Assembly: GCA_964602655.1 (NCBI GenBank)
Contig: CAZRSF010000002.1
Coordinates: 62,001 to 126,000, forward strand
Direction: 5' to 3'
Length of the DNA: 64,000 nt
Source of the DNA: Moduliflexus sp964602655
GTDB lineage: Bacteria; Moduliflexota; Moduliflexia; Moduliflexales; Moduliflexaceae
In this document: one piece after another, positions 52,407-59,499 of the stretch
How positions within the stretch are numbered: the first letter of the stretch is position 1
Layout of the letters: the number at the start of each line of letters is the position of its first letter
Made by a program: the position numbers and the translations under genes
The notes under the pieces: model-generated
The model's input: the letters and a program-made list of their open reading frames with translations, nothing else
What the model was told of the DNA's origin: nothing
The model's database searches: none

Positions 52407-52439
52407 AGACCTCACAGGTTTTCAAAACCTGTGAGGTCT
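52407..52439. repeat. Palindrome family B, copy 3
   Basis: AGACCTCACAGGTTTT, C, then the exact reverse complement. Lies between the ABC permease stop and folC start. Confidence 0.9.
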
Positions 52440-52447
52440 CGGTTTAA

Positions 52448-53209
52448 TCAGTGTTCTGTTTTTTGGAGATGCGGGAAAAATTTCCCGATGACGTATTCAG
52501 CAAGTTCGATCATCCGATAGAGCGCGATTCCCATGATGGACGAGAGCATCACGGCGACCATCAGGGCGCGGGTATTGCTTTCCCATGAGGCTTTCAGGAT
52601 GATGTAGCCGAGTCCCTCGTTTGCGCCGGAAAATTCCGAGACAATCGCGCCGATCGCGCTGAGGGGCGACGCGACTTTCAAACCGGTGAAAAAATAGCCG
52701 AGACTCATCGGAATCCGCAGCCGCAGAAACGTCTGCCAGAAGCTGGCATTCAGGCTTTTGAACAGGTTGCGCTGATGTTCCGTGATGTTATAAAATCCCT
52801 GCAACGTGTTGACGAGAATCGGGAAAAAGGTGATGATCGAGGCCATCAACACTTTGCTCAGGCGGCCAGAGCCGGCCCAGAGGACAATCATCGGGCTGAT
52901 GGCGATAATCGGCACGGTTTTCAGCGCGACAAACCATTGATAAAACACCTGCCGCAGGATGTGCGAAAAACTGAACGCGACCGCTAACAGATACGCCGCA
53001 CAGCCCCCAAGCAGCAGCCCCGCGCAGGAGACCAGCGACGTTTCCCAGAAGCCGTCGAGAAAATAACCGGGATACGTTGCAAATTCTTTCACCAATACGG
53101 AGAAACGCGGGAAAATATATTCCGGGACATGCAGCCAGCGCGTCAGCCCTTCCCAGAGCGCAATCAGCAGCATGCCGCCGAGCGCTTGCCACGCAAGATT
53201 CGTTTTCAT
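52448..53209 (-). CDS. ABC transporter permease, SsuC/TauC/ThiX type
   Basis: A 253-residue protein with about six hydrophobic segments and the EAA loop (SLNASFWQTFLRLRIPMSLGYFFTG). It is typical of the permeases of nitrate/sulfonate/taurine and thiamine-precursor importers. Its start overlaps the end of the ATPase gene (53206), showing coupling. It forms a three-gene importer with 53206-53967 and 54014-55003. Confidence 0.9.
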   Translation of the reverse strand: MKTNLAWQALGGMLLIALWEGLTRWLHVPEYIFPRFSVLVKEFATYPGYFLDGFWETSLVSCAGLLLGGCAAYLLAVAFSFSHILRQVFYQWFVALKTVPIIAISPMIVLWAGSGRLSKVLMASIITFFPILVNTLQGFYNITEHQRNLFKSLNASFWQTFLRLRIPMSLGYFFTGLKVASPLSAIGAIVSEFSGANEGLGYIILKASWESNTRALMVAVMLSSIMGIALYRMIELAEYVIGKFFPHLQKTEH

Positions 53210-53967
53210 GGCGGAGTCTCTGCCGATTGATTCAAGAGCGTCCGCAGCGTCTTCCGATAGGCGGTGTACTCGGAATTTTCAATATCTTCCAGCCGCCGGG
53301 GGCGCGGAATGTCAATCGCGATGTCCGCGAGAATCTGCGACGGTTTGCGGGAAAAGACCACCACGCGATCCGAGATGAACGCCGCTTCCGCAATCGAATG
53401 CGTGATAAAGACTAACGTGCGCTTGATTTGCCGGAGCGCCTTCAATAAAAACAAATTCATCTGCTCCCTGGTCACTTCGTCGAGGCTGGCGAAGCATTCG
53501 TCCATCAGCAGCGCGGGCGTATTCGCCATCAGCGCGCGGGCAATGCTGACTCTGGTTTTCATGCCGCCCGACAACTGATGCGGGTATAGATTGCGATACG
53601 GCAGCAGCCCGACGTGCGCCATCATCTCTTGCGCGTCAATGTAGCGCAGTGCGGGGTTCAGCGTCACCGGCAGCTCGATGTTTTCCTGCACGGTCAGCCA
53701 GTCGAGCAGCGTGACTTCCTGAAAAATGATGCTGTACAAATTTTGCTGGCGAATGGCGCGTTTCTGCGCGTTGCGTATCGTAATCGTCCCGGATTGCAAC
53801 GGCTTCAAATCCGCGAGCAGCGCTAAGAGCGTGCTTTTTCCGCAGCCGGACGGACCGATGAATGAGACGAATTCCCCTTCCCGGATAGAGAGCGAAATCC
53901 GATCCAGCACCCGTAACGCCCCGCTATTCGTCGGGTATTCATACGACACATCGCAGATGTCAATCAT
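53206..53967 (-). CDS. ABC transporter ATP-binding protein, SsuB/TauB/ThiZ type
   Basis: A 253-residue protein with Walker A GPSGCGKST, signature LSGGMKTRVSIARAL, Walker B ALLMDECFASLD and switch FITHSIAEA. Asp in Walker B is followed by Glu-Cys rather than Glu-Pro, a small deviation. ATG 53967 (MIDICDVSYEYP) is preferred over 53988, which starts inside a palindrome. It energises the permease at 52448-53209. Confidence 0.92.
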   Translation of the reverse strand: MIDICDVSYEYPTNSGALRVLDRISLSIREGEFVSFIGPSGCGKSTLLALLADLKPLQSGTITIRNAQKRAIRQQNLYSIIFQEVTLLDWLTVQENIELPVTLNPALRYIDAQEMMAHVGLLPYRNLYPHQLSGGMKTRVSIARALMANTPALLMDECFASLDEVTREQMNLFLLKALRQIKRTLVFITHSIAEAAFISDRVVVFSRKPSQILADIAIDIPRPRRLEDIENSEYTAYRKTLRTLLNQSAETPP

Positions 53968-53975
53968 GAGTGAAT

Positions 53976-54008
53976 AGCAGTCAGACACTTCGAAAGTGTC
54001 TGACTGCT
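53976..54008. repeat. Palindrome family A, copy 5 (variant)
   Basis: AGCAGTCAGACACTT, CGA, AAGTGTCTGACTGCT. Lies between the binding-protein and ATPase genes. Confidence 0.88.
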
Positions 54009-54013
54009 TCGTA

Positions 54014-55003
54014 TTATTGATAATACGCTTCGACGTATTTGTTCGTCAGAATATCATTCAGCGTGAACGACGCGCCGGGACGTTCGTTGAGAAAACGGTC
54101 GAGCGCGGCCTGCCAGCGTTCCTGATGATTCCAGCCGATCTTGCCGCCGTAGGCGTCAATCACCATAAACGTTTTCATTTTGAGCAACATGTTTTTCTGA
54201 TGGCGTTCGTCATCGGGATTGGTCGAATTCATGTATTTCAGCGTGATCCCGACCGCCTCGTCTTCATGCTCGAACGCATATTTCCAGCCGTCCAGCAGCG
54301 CGGCGACGACCTGTTCGACGATTTCCGGATGTTCCGCGTCGAAGGCGTGCGAGGTAAACAGCAGATTCCCGATGCGAGGAATGCCGTCGTACTGTTCCGG
54401 GAAAAAATAATTGACCGGAATGCCGCGCTCTTCCGCCTGCAACGGTTCGTCTGCCGCATGTCCCGGCCAGATCGGCACGACCGTTTGCGGATCGTCCACG
54501 AAAAAGAGGCTCATTCCCGGCGGTACGGGGACGAGTTCCACCTGTTCTTTTGTCAATCCTGCGGACGCGAGGAGGGCGAGCAGGTTATGCTCGTGCATGA
54601 TTTTATGTCCCACGCGCTTGCCCTTGAAATCGGCGGGCGCGTTGATCTGGTAATCTTTGCGGGCAAAGTAGCAAAAGGCGTGCGTTTGATCGAATGTCGC
54701 CACGATTTTCAGCGGGCGCTGTTCGCTGTATGCGTTCAAAAATGGCGATGAGCCAGTGATGCTGAACTGTTCCGAGCCGCTGGACACCAAATCAATCGGG
54801 CGGATATTCGGACCGCCCTGCAATATTTCGATTTCGTTCAGGCCGCGCTGCGCAAAAAATCCTTTTTCCTGCGCGACATAGACGCCAGCATATTGGCTCT
54901 GATGCAGCCAGGGAAGACGGATTTTAATGGGTTCCGCGCCGCTCCGGGCTGCAATGCACACACAGCATGTAAGACTGATGATGATGCTTTTTCGTATATT
55001 CAC
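54014..55003 (-). CDS. ABC substrate-binding protein, NMT1/SsuA-like
   Basis: A 329-residue precursor. GTG 55003 follows AAGGA and opens a signal peptide (IRKSIIISLTCCVCIAARSGA). The mature part (IKIRLPWLHQSQYAGVYVAQEKGFF) is the NMT1/THI5-like start of HMP, riboflavin-precursor and sulfonate binding proteins. WKYAFEHEDEAVGITLKYMN is also typical of this group. Ligand is probably a small heteroaromatic such as a thiamine precursor; no riboswitch or thi gene confirms this. First gene of the importer operon. Confidence 0.88.
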   Translation of the reverse strand: MNIRKSIIISLTCCVCIAARSGAEPIKIRLPWLHQSQYAGVYVAQEKGFFAQRGLNEIEILQGGPNIRPIDLVSSGSEQFSITGSSPFLNAYSEQRPLKIVATFDQTHAFCYFARKDYQINAPADFKGKRVGHKIMHEHNLLALLASAGLTKEQVELVPVPPGMSLFFVDDPQTVVPIWPGHAADEPLQAEERGIPVNYFFPEQYDGIPRIGNLLFTSHAFDAEHPEIVEQVVAALLDGWKYAFEHEDEAVGITLKYMNSTNPDDERHQKNMLLKMKTFMVIDAYGGKIGWNHQERWQAALDRFLNERPGASFTLNDILTNKYVEAYYQ

Positions 55004-55114
55004 AATGATGCGTCCTTTCGTCTTTATCGGGTGAAACAACAGTGAACGAGACAAGGGATTGTCGCAAGGTGTCGGGGATTGCAACGCGCCCGACACCCTG
55101 AGCGGCCAATCCAT

Positions 55115-55473
55115 TGAATGAAGGGAGAATTGTCAATAAGATTCTTGAAACGCGGGGCGCATCGCAGGGCAAACGCATCTCAATAGGTGATTTGAGGGCG
55201 TGTTCAGCGAACCCCCCGATTCATCGGGGGGTGTTGGAACGACCGGACGCCAGCAAGCACCGCTTCAGCGGGTTTTTCGTCGGACGGGACACCGCTGAAG
55301 CGGTTCGGGGGGAGACAGGAACGTGTCCCACACCCCGATGAATCGGGGTGTGGGCTCAACCCATGCCTGTCACGCCTTCACATCAAGCATGTAGATGCGT
55401 TTGCCCTGGGGCGCATCGAAAAGGGGGATGGATGTTCTTGTCAAGCGCTTCGTTACCGTGTCTCTCGTTCGGC
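55115..55473. repeat. Nested palindrome region
   Basis: No gene. An outer inverted repeat (CAGGGCAAACGCATCT at 55165-55180 with AGATGCGTTTGCCCTG at 55393-55408) encloses three inner ones: ACCCCCCGAT...ATCGGGGGGT (55211-55232), ACCGCTTCAGCGG...CCGCTGAAGCGGT (55259-55304) and CCCACACCCCGAT...ATCGGGGTGTGGG (55327-55354). ATTCATCGGGG words recur in both inner elements. The outer arms and loops suggest a composite element, perhaps a non-autonomous mobile unit. Confidence 0.75.
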
Positions 55474-56028
55474 CTATCTCGAACGTATTGTCATGGTGTT
55501 TGCCTTGATGGTCTTGTGCCGATAGTTCGGAATCTTGAGATCAGTCAACGTCTTGTCGGCGGTCTCCTTCCTGAACGTGCCGAAGTAAGGATCGAGCCGC
55601 ACTTCGACATGATACAGCACGCCTTTTTCAATCCTGTATTCGGCGTCGAATGCGCGGTAACGATTACCTGCATACGAGACCGGGATCGGAATTGTTCTGG
55701 TTTGTCCTGGGGCAATAATGACAAACAGATCGGGAGAAGGGTTCGTATCCATGTCAATCATGATGCGCCCTACGGGCGCAACGGGTTGTCCGTTTGTGAG
55801 AACCGCGATCTTGAATGCCAGAGGTGATTGATTCACTGAAATGATTTCATCGGATGTGTTTTTGATATAGAGAAGTGCGCCTTCCTTGCCATTGCTGAGG
55901 AGACGCACTTCCAAACCATCTTGAATCGGCACAGCAACCCCATACCCCACAAGTTCGATTCTTCCAGGACATCCTGAGAGAAGCAGACAGAGCATCACGC
56001 CTGCGATCATCTTGTTTCTCGTGTTCAT
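55474..56028 (-). CDS. Lipoprotein, unknown family
   Basis: A 184-residue protein with a signal peptide and lipobox LLSGC (Cys at residue about 20). The mature part is beta-rich (LLYIKNTSDEIISVNQSPLAFKIAVL; APGQTRTIPIPVSY), like a DUF-type immunoglobulin fold that handles extracellular ligands or assembly. No family recognised. Monocistronic between two palindrome-rich spacers. Confidence 0.7.
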   Translation of the reverse strand: MNTRNKMIAGVMLCLLLSGCPGRIELVGYGVAVPIQDGLEVRLLSNGKEGALLYIKNTSDEIISVNQSPLAFKIAVLTNGQPVAPVGRIMIDMDTNPSPDLFVIIAPGQTRTIPIPVSYAGNRYRAFDAEYRIEKGVLYHVEVRLDPYFGTFRKETADKTLTDLKIPNYRHKTIKANTMTIRSR

Positions 56029-56247
56029 TGTTCTTCTCTGGCCTCACGCCCGCGCTTCATCGTGCGAGCAAAGGGGCACGGCCGCTTAAACTCTCTCTGT
56101 AGCCACTGAATTTTATCCCGCGCCCTCTGAGAAGTCCGGTGCAATCGCATGGTTAGTCGTCTTCTCCTCCATGAATCGGTGATGTTTTTCTCTCTTTTTT
56201 TACAACGTATCTTTTTGGATTGTTCTCAGTCTTTCGTACATATTCCG

Positions 56248-57099
56248 TCAACGGTCATTATTGTCTGGTTCTCGCATCACATGTCTATAATCAAAGAGAC
56301 TGGGCTGATAGATGACACTCTGCATCTCAAAACGCAACTTACGAGGCATGAATCCTTCTTCTTTGATTCCCCCTAAATTGTTGATATTTTCCACAATGGT
56401 TTCAAGACAATACGTTGTCGTTTCTTCCTGAACTTGACCTGTTGTAAATCTCAGCACTCTCCAACCAATTGTCTTTAAATCATTATCTCGGCGATTATCT
56501 TGAGCCGCTCGTTCACGATTCGCATGCCAGGCATCGCCATCGGTTTCAACATCGATTTTCCCATCTTCACAATAAATGGCAAAATCAAGCGCATAATTTC
56601 GTCCCTTCGCCGTGACAAATTCCTGACGTTCCGCATAGAGGTTGATTCGTTTGAATTCCGCCCATAATCGGTCTTCTAAAGGGCTCTCATCATATAAATC
56701 ATTAATTTCAACGGCGTGCATCAATTTATCCCACGTCGTCGGAATAAAGACGATTCTTCGCCAACGCCGACTAAAAATCGGTTGAGCGAGTCGCTTCAAC
56801 GGTTCGAGCATGACTTGATAATATAAATGTTCTGCTTTTTCATGATGCGATTCATGAGGCAACAGTTGCCAGCGATAGACCCGGCGAATATCTATCACTT
56901 GCGCATAATAGACAATTGAATATGCGTCCTTTTCAAACACTTTGGTGTGATAAAACGCCACATATTGCGGCGGCCATCGGTATTTAAGCCATTTTTCAAC
57001 ACTTCGGACGGGAATACGACACCAATGAGACTCTTGTGCTAAGATGAAGTCTGAGACGGTATTCATAATCGTAACCAGTACTTCACCTCGTTTAGCCAT
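56248..57099 (-). CDS. DUF559 endonuclease-like domain protein
   Basis: A 283-residue protein. Residues about 165-240 match the DUF559/VSR-like fold (SPLEDRLWAEFKRI...YALDFAIYCEDGKIDVETDGDAWH...DNDLKTIGWRVLRFTTGQV), with the Asp and Glu of a restriction-endonuclease-like site (DFAIY, DVETDG). The first 160 residues are unknown. AT-rich relative to neighbours, so perhaps acquired. DUF559 domains occur in mobile or defence contexts. Confidence 0.8.
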   Translation of the reverse strand: MAKRGEVLVTIMNTVSDFILAQESHWCRIPVRSVEKWLKYRWPPQYVAFYHTKVFEKDAYSIVYYAQVIDIRRVYRWQLLPHESHHEKAEHLYYQVMLEPLKRLAQPIFSRRWRRIVFIPTTWDKLMHAVEINDLYDESPLEDRLWAEFKRINLYAERQEFVTAKGRNYALDFAIYCEDGKIDVETDGDAWHANRERAAQDNRRDNDLKTIGWRVLRFTTGQVQEETTTYCLETIVENINNLGGIKEEGFMPRKLRFEMQSVIYQPSLFDYRHVMREPDNNDR

Positions 57100-57454
57100 A
57101 CCTTCCTCTTGATGTCAGATTAGAGTCTAACAAGTTATTGACGCAAACGTCTTCTCTTTGTGCTATTTCTACGATGAGAGACATGTATCTATGCGTAGCG
57201 ATGCCTCTTTCTCTGTCATGCACTGACATGCGAAGCCTCTCGCATCACCGCATCTTCTCGGCGAATCGTTCTGCGGATGTCAATATTTTTTTTGCATCCG
57301 AACTGCCGTTCAATTCGATGGACGGCGTGACATGATTCAAGCCTGCGGTAATCAATAGAGCTTTTCGGCTGTTTTCGCTCTCGAATTGCGGTAGCGGGCG
57401 CAAAAAATCAATAATCTTGCGTTGCAGGGTCGGTCTCATAGATAATTAATCATG
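57100..57454. other. Intergenic region with EAD-like fragment
   Basis: 355 bp between the DUF559 gene and the YgiT-type gene. The only candidate gene is the 64-codon minus-strand frame at 57245-57439; 57100-57244 shows nothing I can support. Confidence 0.5.
57245..57439 (-). CDS. Short EAD-like open frame (possible gene fragment)
   Basis: 64 residues: RKIIDFLRPLPQFESENSRKALLITAGL then IELNGSSDAKKILTSAERF. This pattern resembles the effector-associated domain found at the ends of STAND/caspase conflict proteins (FL..LP...R..LL..AGL...I...GS). It may be a decayed remnant or a free adaptor. It follows the YgiT gene by 16 bp on the same strand. Confidence 0.4.
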   Translation of the reverse strand: MRPTLQRKIIDFLRPLPQFESENSRKALLITAGLNHVTPSIELNGSSDAKKILTSAERFAEKMR

Positions 57455-57682
57455 TCATGCCGCGACTTTTTCACGAGCATGACGCAGCTTTTTTGTTTTG
57501 CGTTCGATCAACCGAATAACGCCTTGCATGGTCTCGATGTCGGTTTCCTCAAAATATGCTTCGCCGCATTGCGTACATACCCAGGCTGGAAATCGCTCCC
57601 ATGTGAAATGGTAGCCCTTTCGATCTACGCGAAAAGGCGAGGTTCCCCGCTCCATAATGCCCTGACAATGCAGACATTTCAT
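57455..57682 (-). CDS. YgiT-type zinc finger protein
   Basis: A 75-residue protein with the two zinc half-sites CLHCQG and VCTQCGEAYF, plus a C-terminal charged helix. This is the MqsA/YgiT-like metal domain, usually an antitoxin next to an MqsR or DUF4258 toxin. No toxin gene is adjacent, so it is an orphan. Start ATG 57682 follows AAGGAGAAACGT. Confidence 0.82.
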   Translation of the reverse strand: MKCLHCQGIMERGTSPFRVDRKGYHFTWERFPAWVCTQCGEAYFEETDIETMQGVIRLIERKTKKLRHAREKVAA

Positions 57683-57760
57683 ACGTTTCTCCTTAATATC
57701 CATATAAAATCTTCTGCCTTATACCAATTTGTGTACGGCGAAACACCGTTTCGCTGTACA

Positions 57761-58978
57761 TCAATACCCTAACTTTTTCAGGGCGGCCGCTTCTTGTTTG
57801 GCGTTGGCGGTTTCCAATTCCTGTTTGCCGAGTTTGACGTAGAGCCGCCCTAATGTCCGATGTCCGTCCGGGATTTCAGCCTGGATGTTAATGGCCTGCT
57901 GACAGGCGGCGATGGCGTTGATCAGGTCGTCTTGCTTTTCATACACGAACGCTAATTGCAGCATGGCGGCAGCATGGGACGGATTGAGTTGAATCGTGGT
58001 CGCAAACGATTGCGCCGCCGCATCGTATGCGCCGCTTTCCAAATAAATCGTGCCTAACAGAAAATTCGTGTCCACGCTGTTGGGGTTATATTGCAGCACT
58101 TCGCGGAATTGCTCAATCGCCTTGTTATAGTCTTTCTTGGCAAGATAACTTTTTCCCGAATATTCGTAAAGTTCGACATCGCCGGTCTGGACGCGCATCA
58201 TTTCTTCAAAGATTTTGATGGCGTCATCATATTTTTTCTGATCGAACGAGACGATGCCAAGCTGGCGTTTGGCGGTCAAATTACTCGGATTGATGGCTAA
58301 TGCGGCGTGAAATTCTTTGAGGGCGTTGTCATACTGCTTTTGCTGGCGGTAGAGCGAACCGAGCCGCACCAGCACGTCATCCCGTTCCGGCGCAAGCTTT
58401 TTGACGGTCAGATAGGTTTCGGTGGCCTGTTTGAGGTTCCCTTCTTTTTCGTACGCGACCGCTAATTCGTAATTCACGTCAATATTCTGCGGATCGCCCG
58501 CCAATACGTTGAAAAATTCGTTGACCGCGAGGCTGTATTGCCCTTGCTGGCTATAGACGCGGCCTAAGCCGATGTGCGGCTGCGGGTAATCGGCGCGAAT
58601 CCGGATCGCCTGCTGATAGTACTGCATCGCGTCGGCGTATTGCCCCTGATTATAGGCTAATTCGCCGAGGCCGTAATAGGCTTCGGGATACGCGCTGTTG
58701 ATGCGCAACGCGGCCTGAAATTCCCGCGCCGCCTCCTCATATTCGCCCCATTCGGTCAACATCGAGGCGAGGCGAAAATGCGCGTCCGCATAATCCGGGC
58801 AGAGCGTAATCGCCTGCCGGTAGAAATTCGCTTCCTGCTCGCTGCCGTCGCTCAACACGATGCCTTCGGAATACAACTCCTGCGCTTCCTGACAGCCTCC
58901 ATCCTGCGCCTCAATCAGACTTCCCTGCCAGAGTATCTGCATGACGACGGCGAACATTATCATCCATGATTTTTTCAT
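57761..58978 (-). CDS. Exported TPR-repeat protein
   Basis: This protein of about 405 residues has a signal peptide (KKSWMIMFAVVMQILWQGSLIEA) and about ten TPR units of the Asn/Tyr-Pro type (YPEAYYGLGELAYNQGQYADAMQYY; DVELYEYSGKSYLAKKDYNKAIEQF). Periplasmic or secreted scaffold. ATG 58978 fits better than 58990 because it opens directly into the signal sequence. It is divergent from lon with a 520-bp spacer. Confidence 0.85.
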   Translation of the reverse strand: MKKSWMIMFAVVMQILWQGSLIEAQDGGCQEAQELYSEGIVLSDGSEQEANFYRQAITLCPDYADAHFRLASMLTEWGEYEEAAREFQAALRINSAYPEAYYGLGELAYNQGQYADAMQYYQQAIRIRADYPQPHIGLGRVYSQQGQYSLAVNEFFNVLAGDPQNIDVNYELAVAYEKEGNLKQATETYLTVKKLAPERDDVLVRLGSLYRQQKQYDNALKEFHAALAINPSNLTAKRQLGIVSFDQKKYDDAIKIFEEMMRVQTGDVELYEYSGKSYLAKKDYNKAIEQFREVLQYNPNSVDTNFLLGTIYLESGAYDAAAQSFATTIQLNPSHAAAMLQLAFVYEKQDDLINAIAACQQAINIQAEIPDGHRTLGRLYVKLGKQELETANAKQEAAALKKLGY

Positions 58979-59089
58979 ACGCGCCCACATCCTTTAGCGG
59001 TGAAACGCTCCGCGAGAACGATTCACGACCAACCGAGGAAACCAGTATCACTCTTTGTTTCGGGTCTATACGTGAGGCTGCAAAACTGC

Positions 59090-59142
59090 CAGGAGTTTCG
59101 ACGCGCAGCGTTGACGGTCAGAGCCGCGCTCCGAAACTCCTG
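59090..59142. repeat. Palindrome family D element
   Basis: CAGGAGTTTCG at the left and CGAAACTCCTG at the right, with GCGTTGACGGT in the middle as in 18323-18374. Confidence 0.75.
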
Positions 59143-59287
59143 AAAATTCACCAATTTATACAGACGACAGTATAGCGTCCCGGCATCTCAACGACAAACA
59201 AGCGTATAGATATTGGCTGCAAAATGCAACAAAAAACTACTGCGATTAAGAGATCGAAGAAACAACGCGAAAATGCTATTTTTTTGT

Positions 59288-59316
59288 TTGACAGTCGCGG
59301 CATTTGTCCATATATT
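59288..59316 (+). promoter_or_regulatory. Sigma-70 promoter for lon
   Basis: TTGACA (59288-59293), a 17-base spacer, then TATATT (59311-59316). This is close to consensus. It leaves a leader of about 175 bases. Confidence 0.8.
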
Positions 59317-59336
59317 CTAAACTCAGAGAACAGACC

Positions 59337-59423
59337 ACCCCATTCATGGGGTTGCGCGTCGAAATTTCACTTCGACGCGCCCGATGGACAGGCGGTGTCG
59401 CATGGACGAAAGACCATTTCGTC
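59337..59423 (+). promoter_or_regulatory. Hairpin-rich lon leader
   Basis: Three adjacent hairpins: ACCCCATTCATGGGGT (59337-59352), GCGCGTCGAA/TTCGACGCGC (59354-59380) and GGACGAAA/TTTCGTCC (59404-59423). Their spacing within the transcribed leader suggests RNA structure that could tune translation. Confidence 0.55.
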
Positions 59424-59499
59424 CTCATCGTAAATAAGAGAGGACGCGGTGAATCGTGAGCGATCATGGTTCACGGCAGCAACGACAGGTTGAAACACG

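Larger units (their letters stand above)
58979..59499. other. Divergent spacer with lon promoter
   Basis: 521 bp. It holds a family D palindrome at 59090-59142, the lon promoter at 59288-59316 and three leader hairpins at 59337-59423. No gene is supported. Confidence 0.7.
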
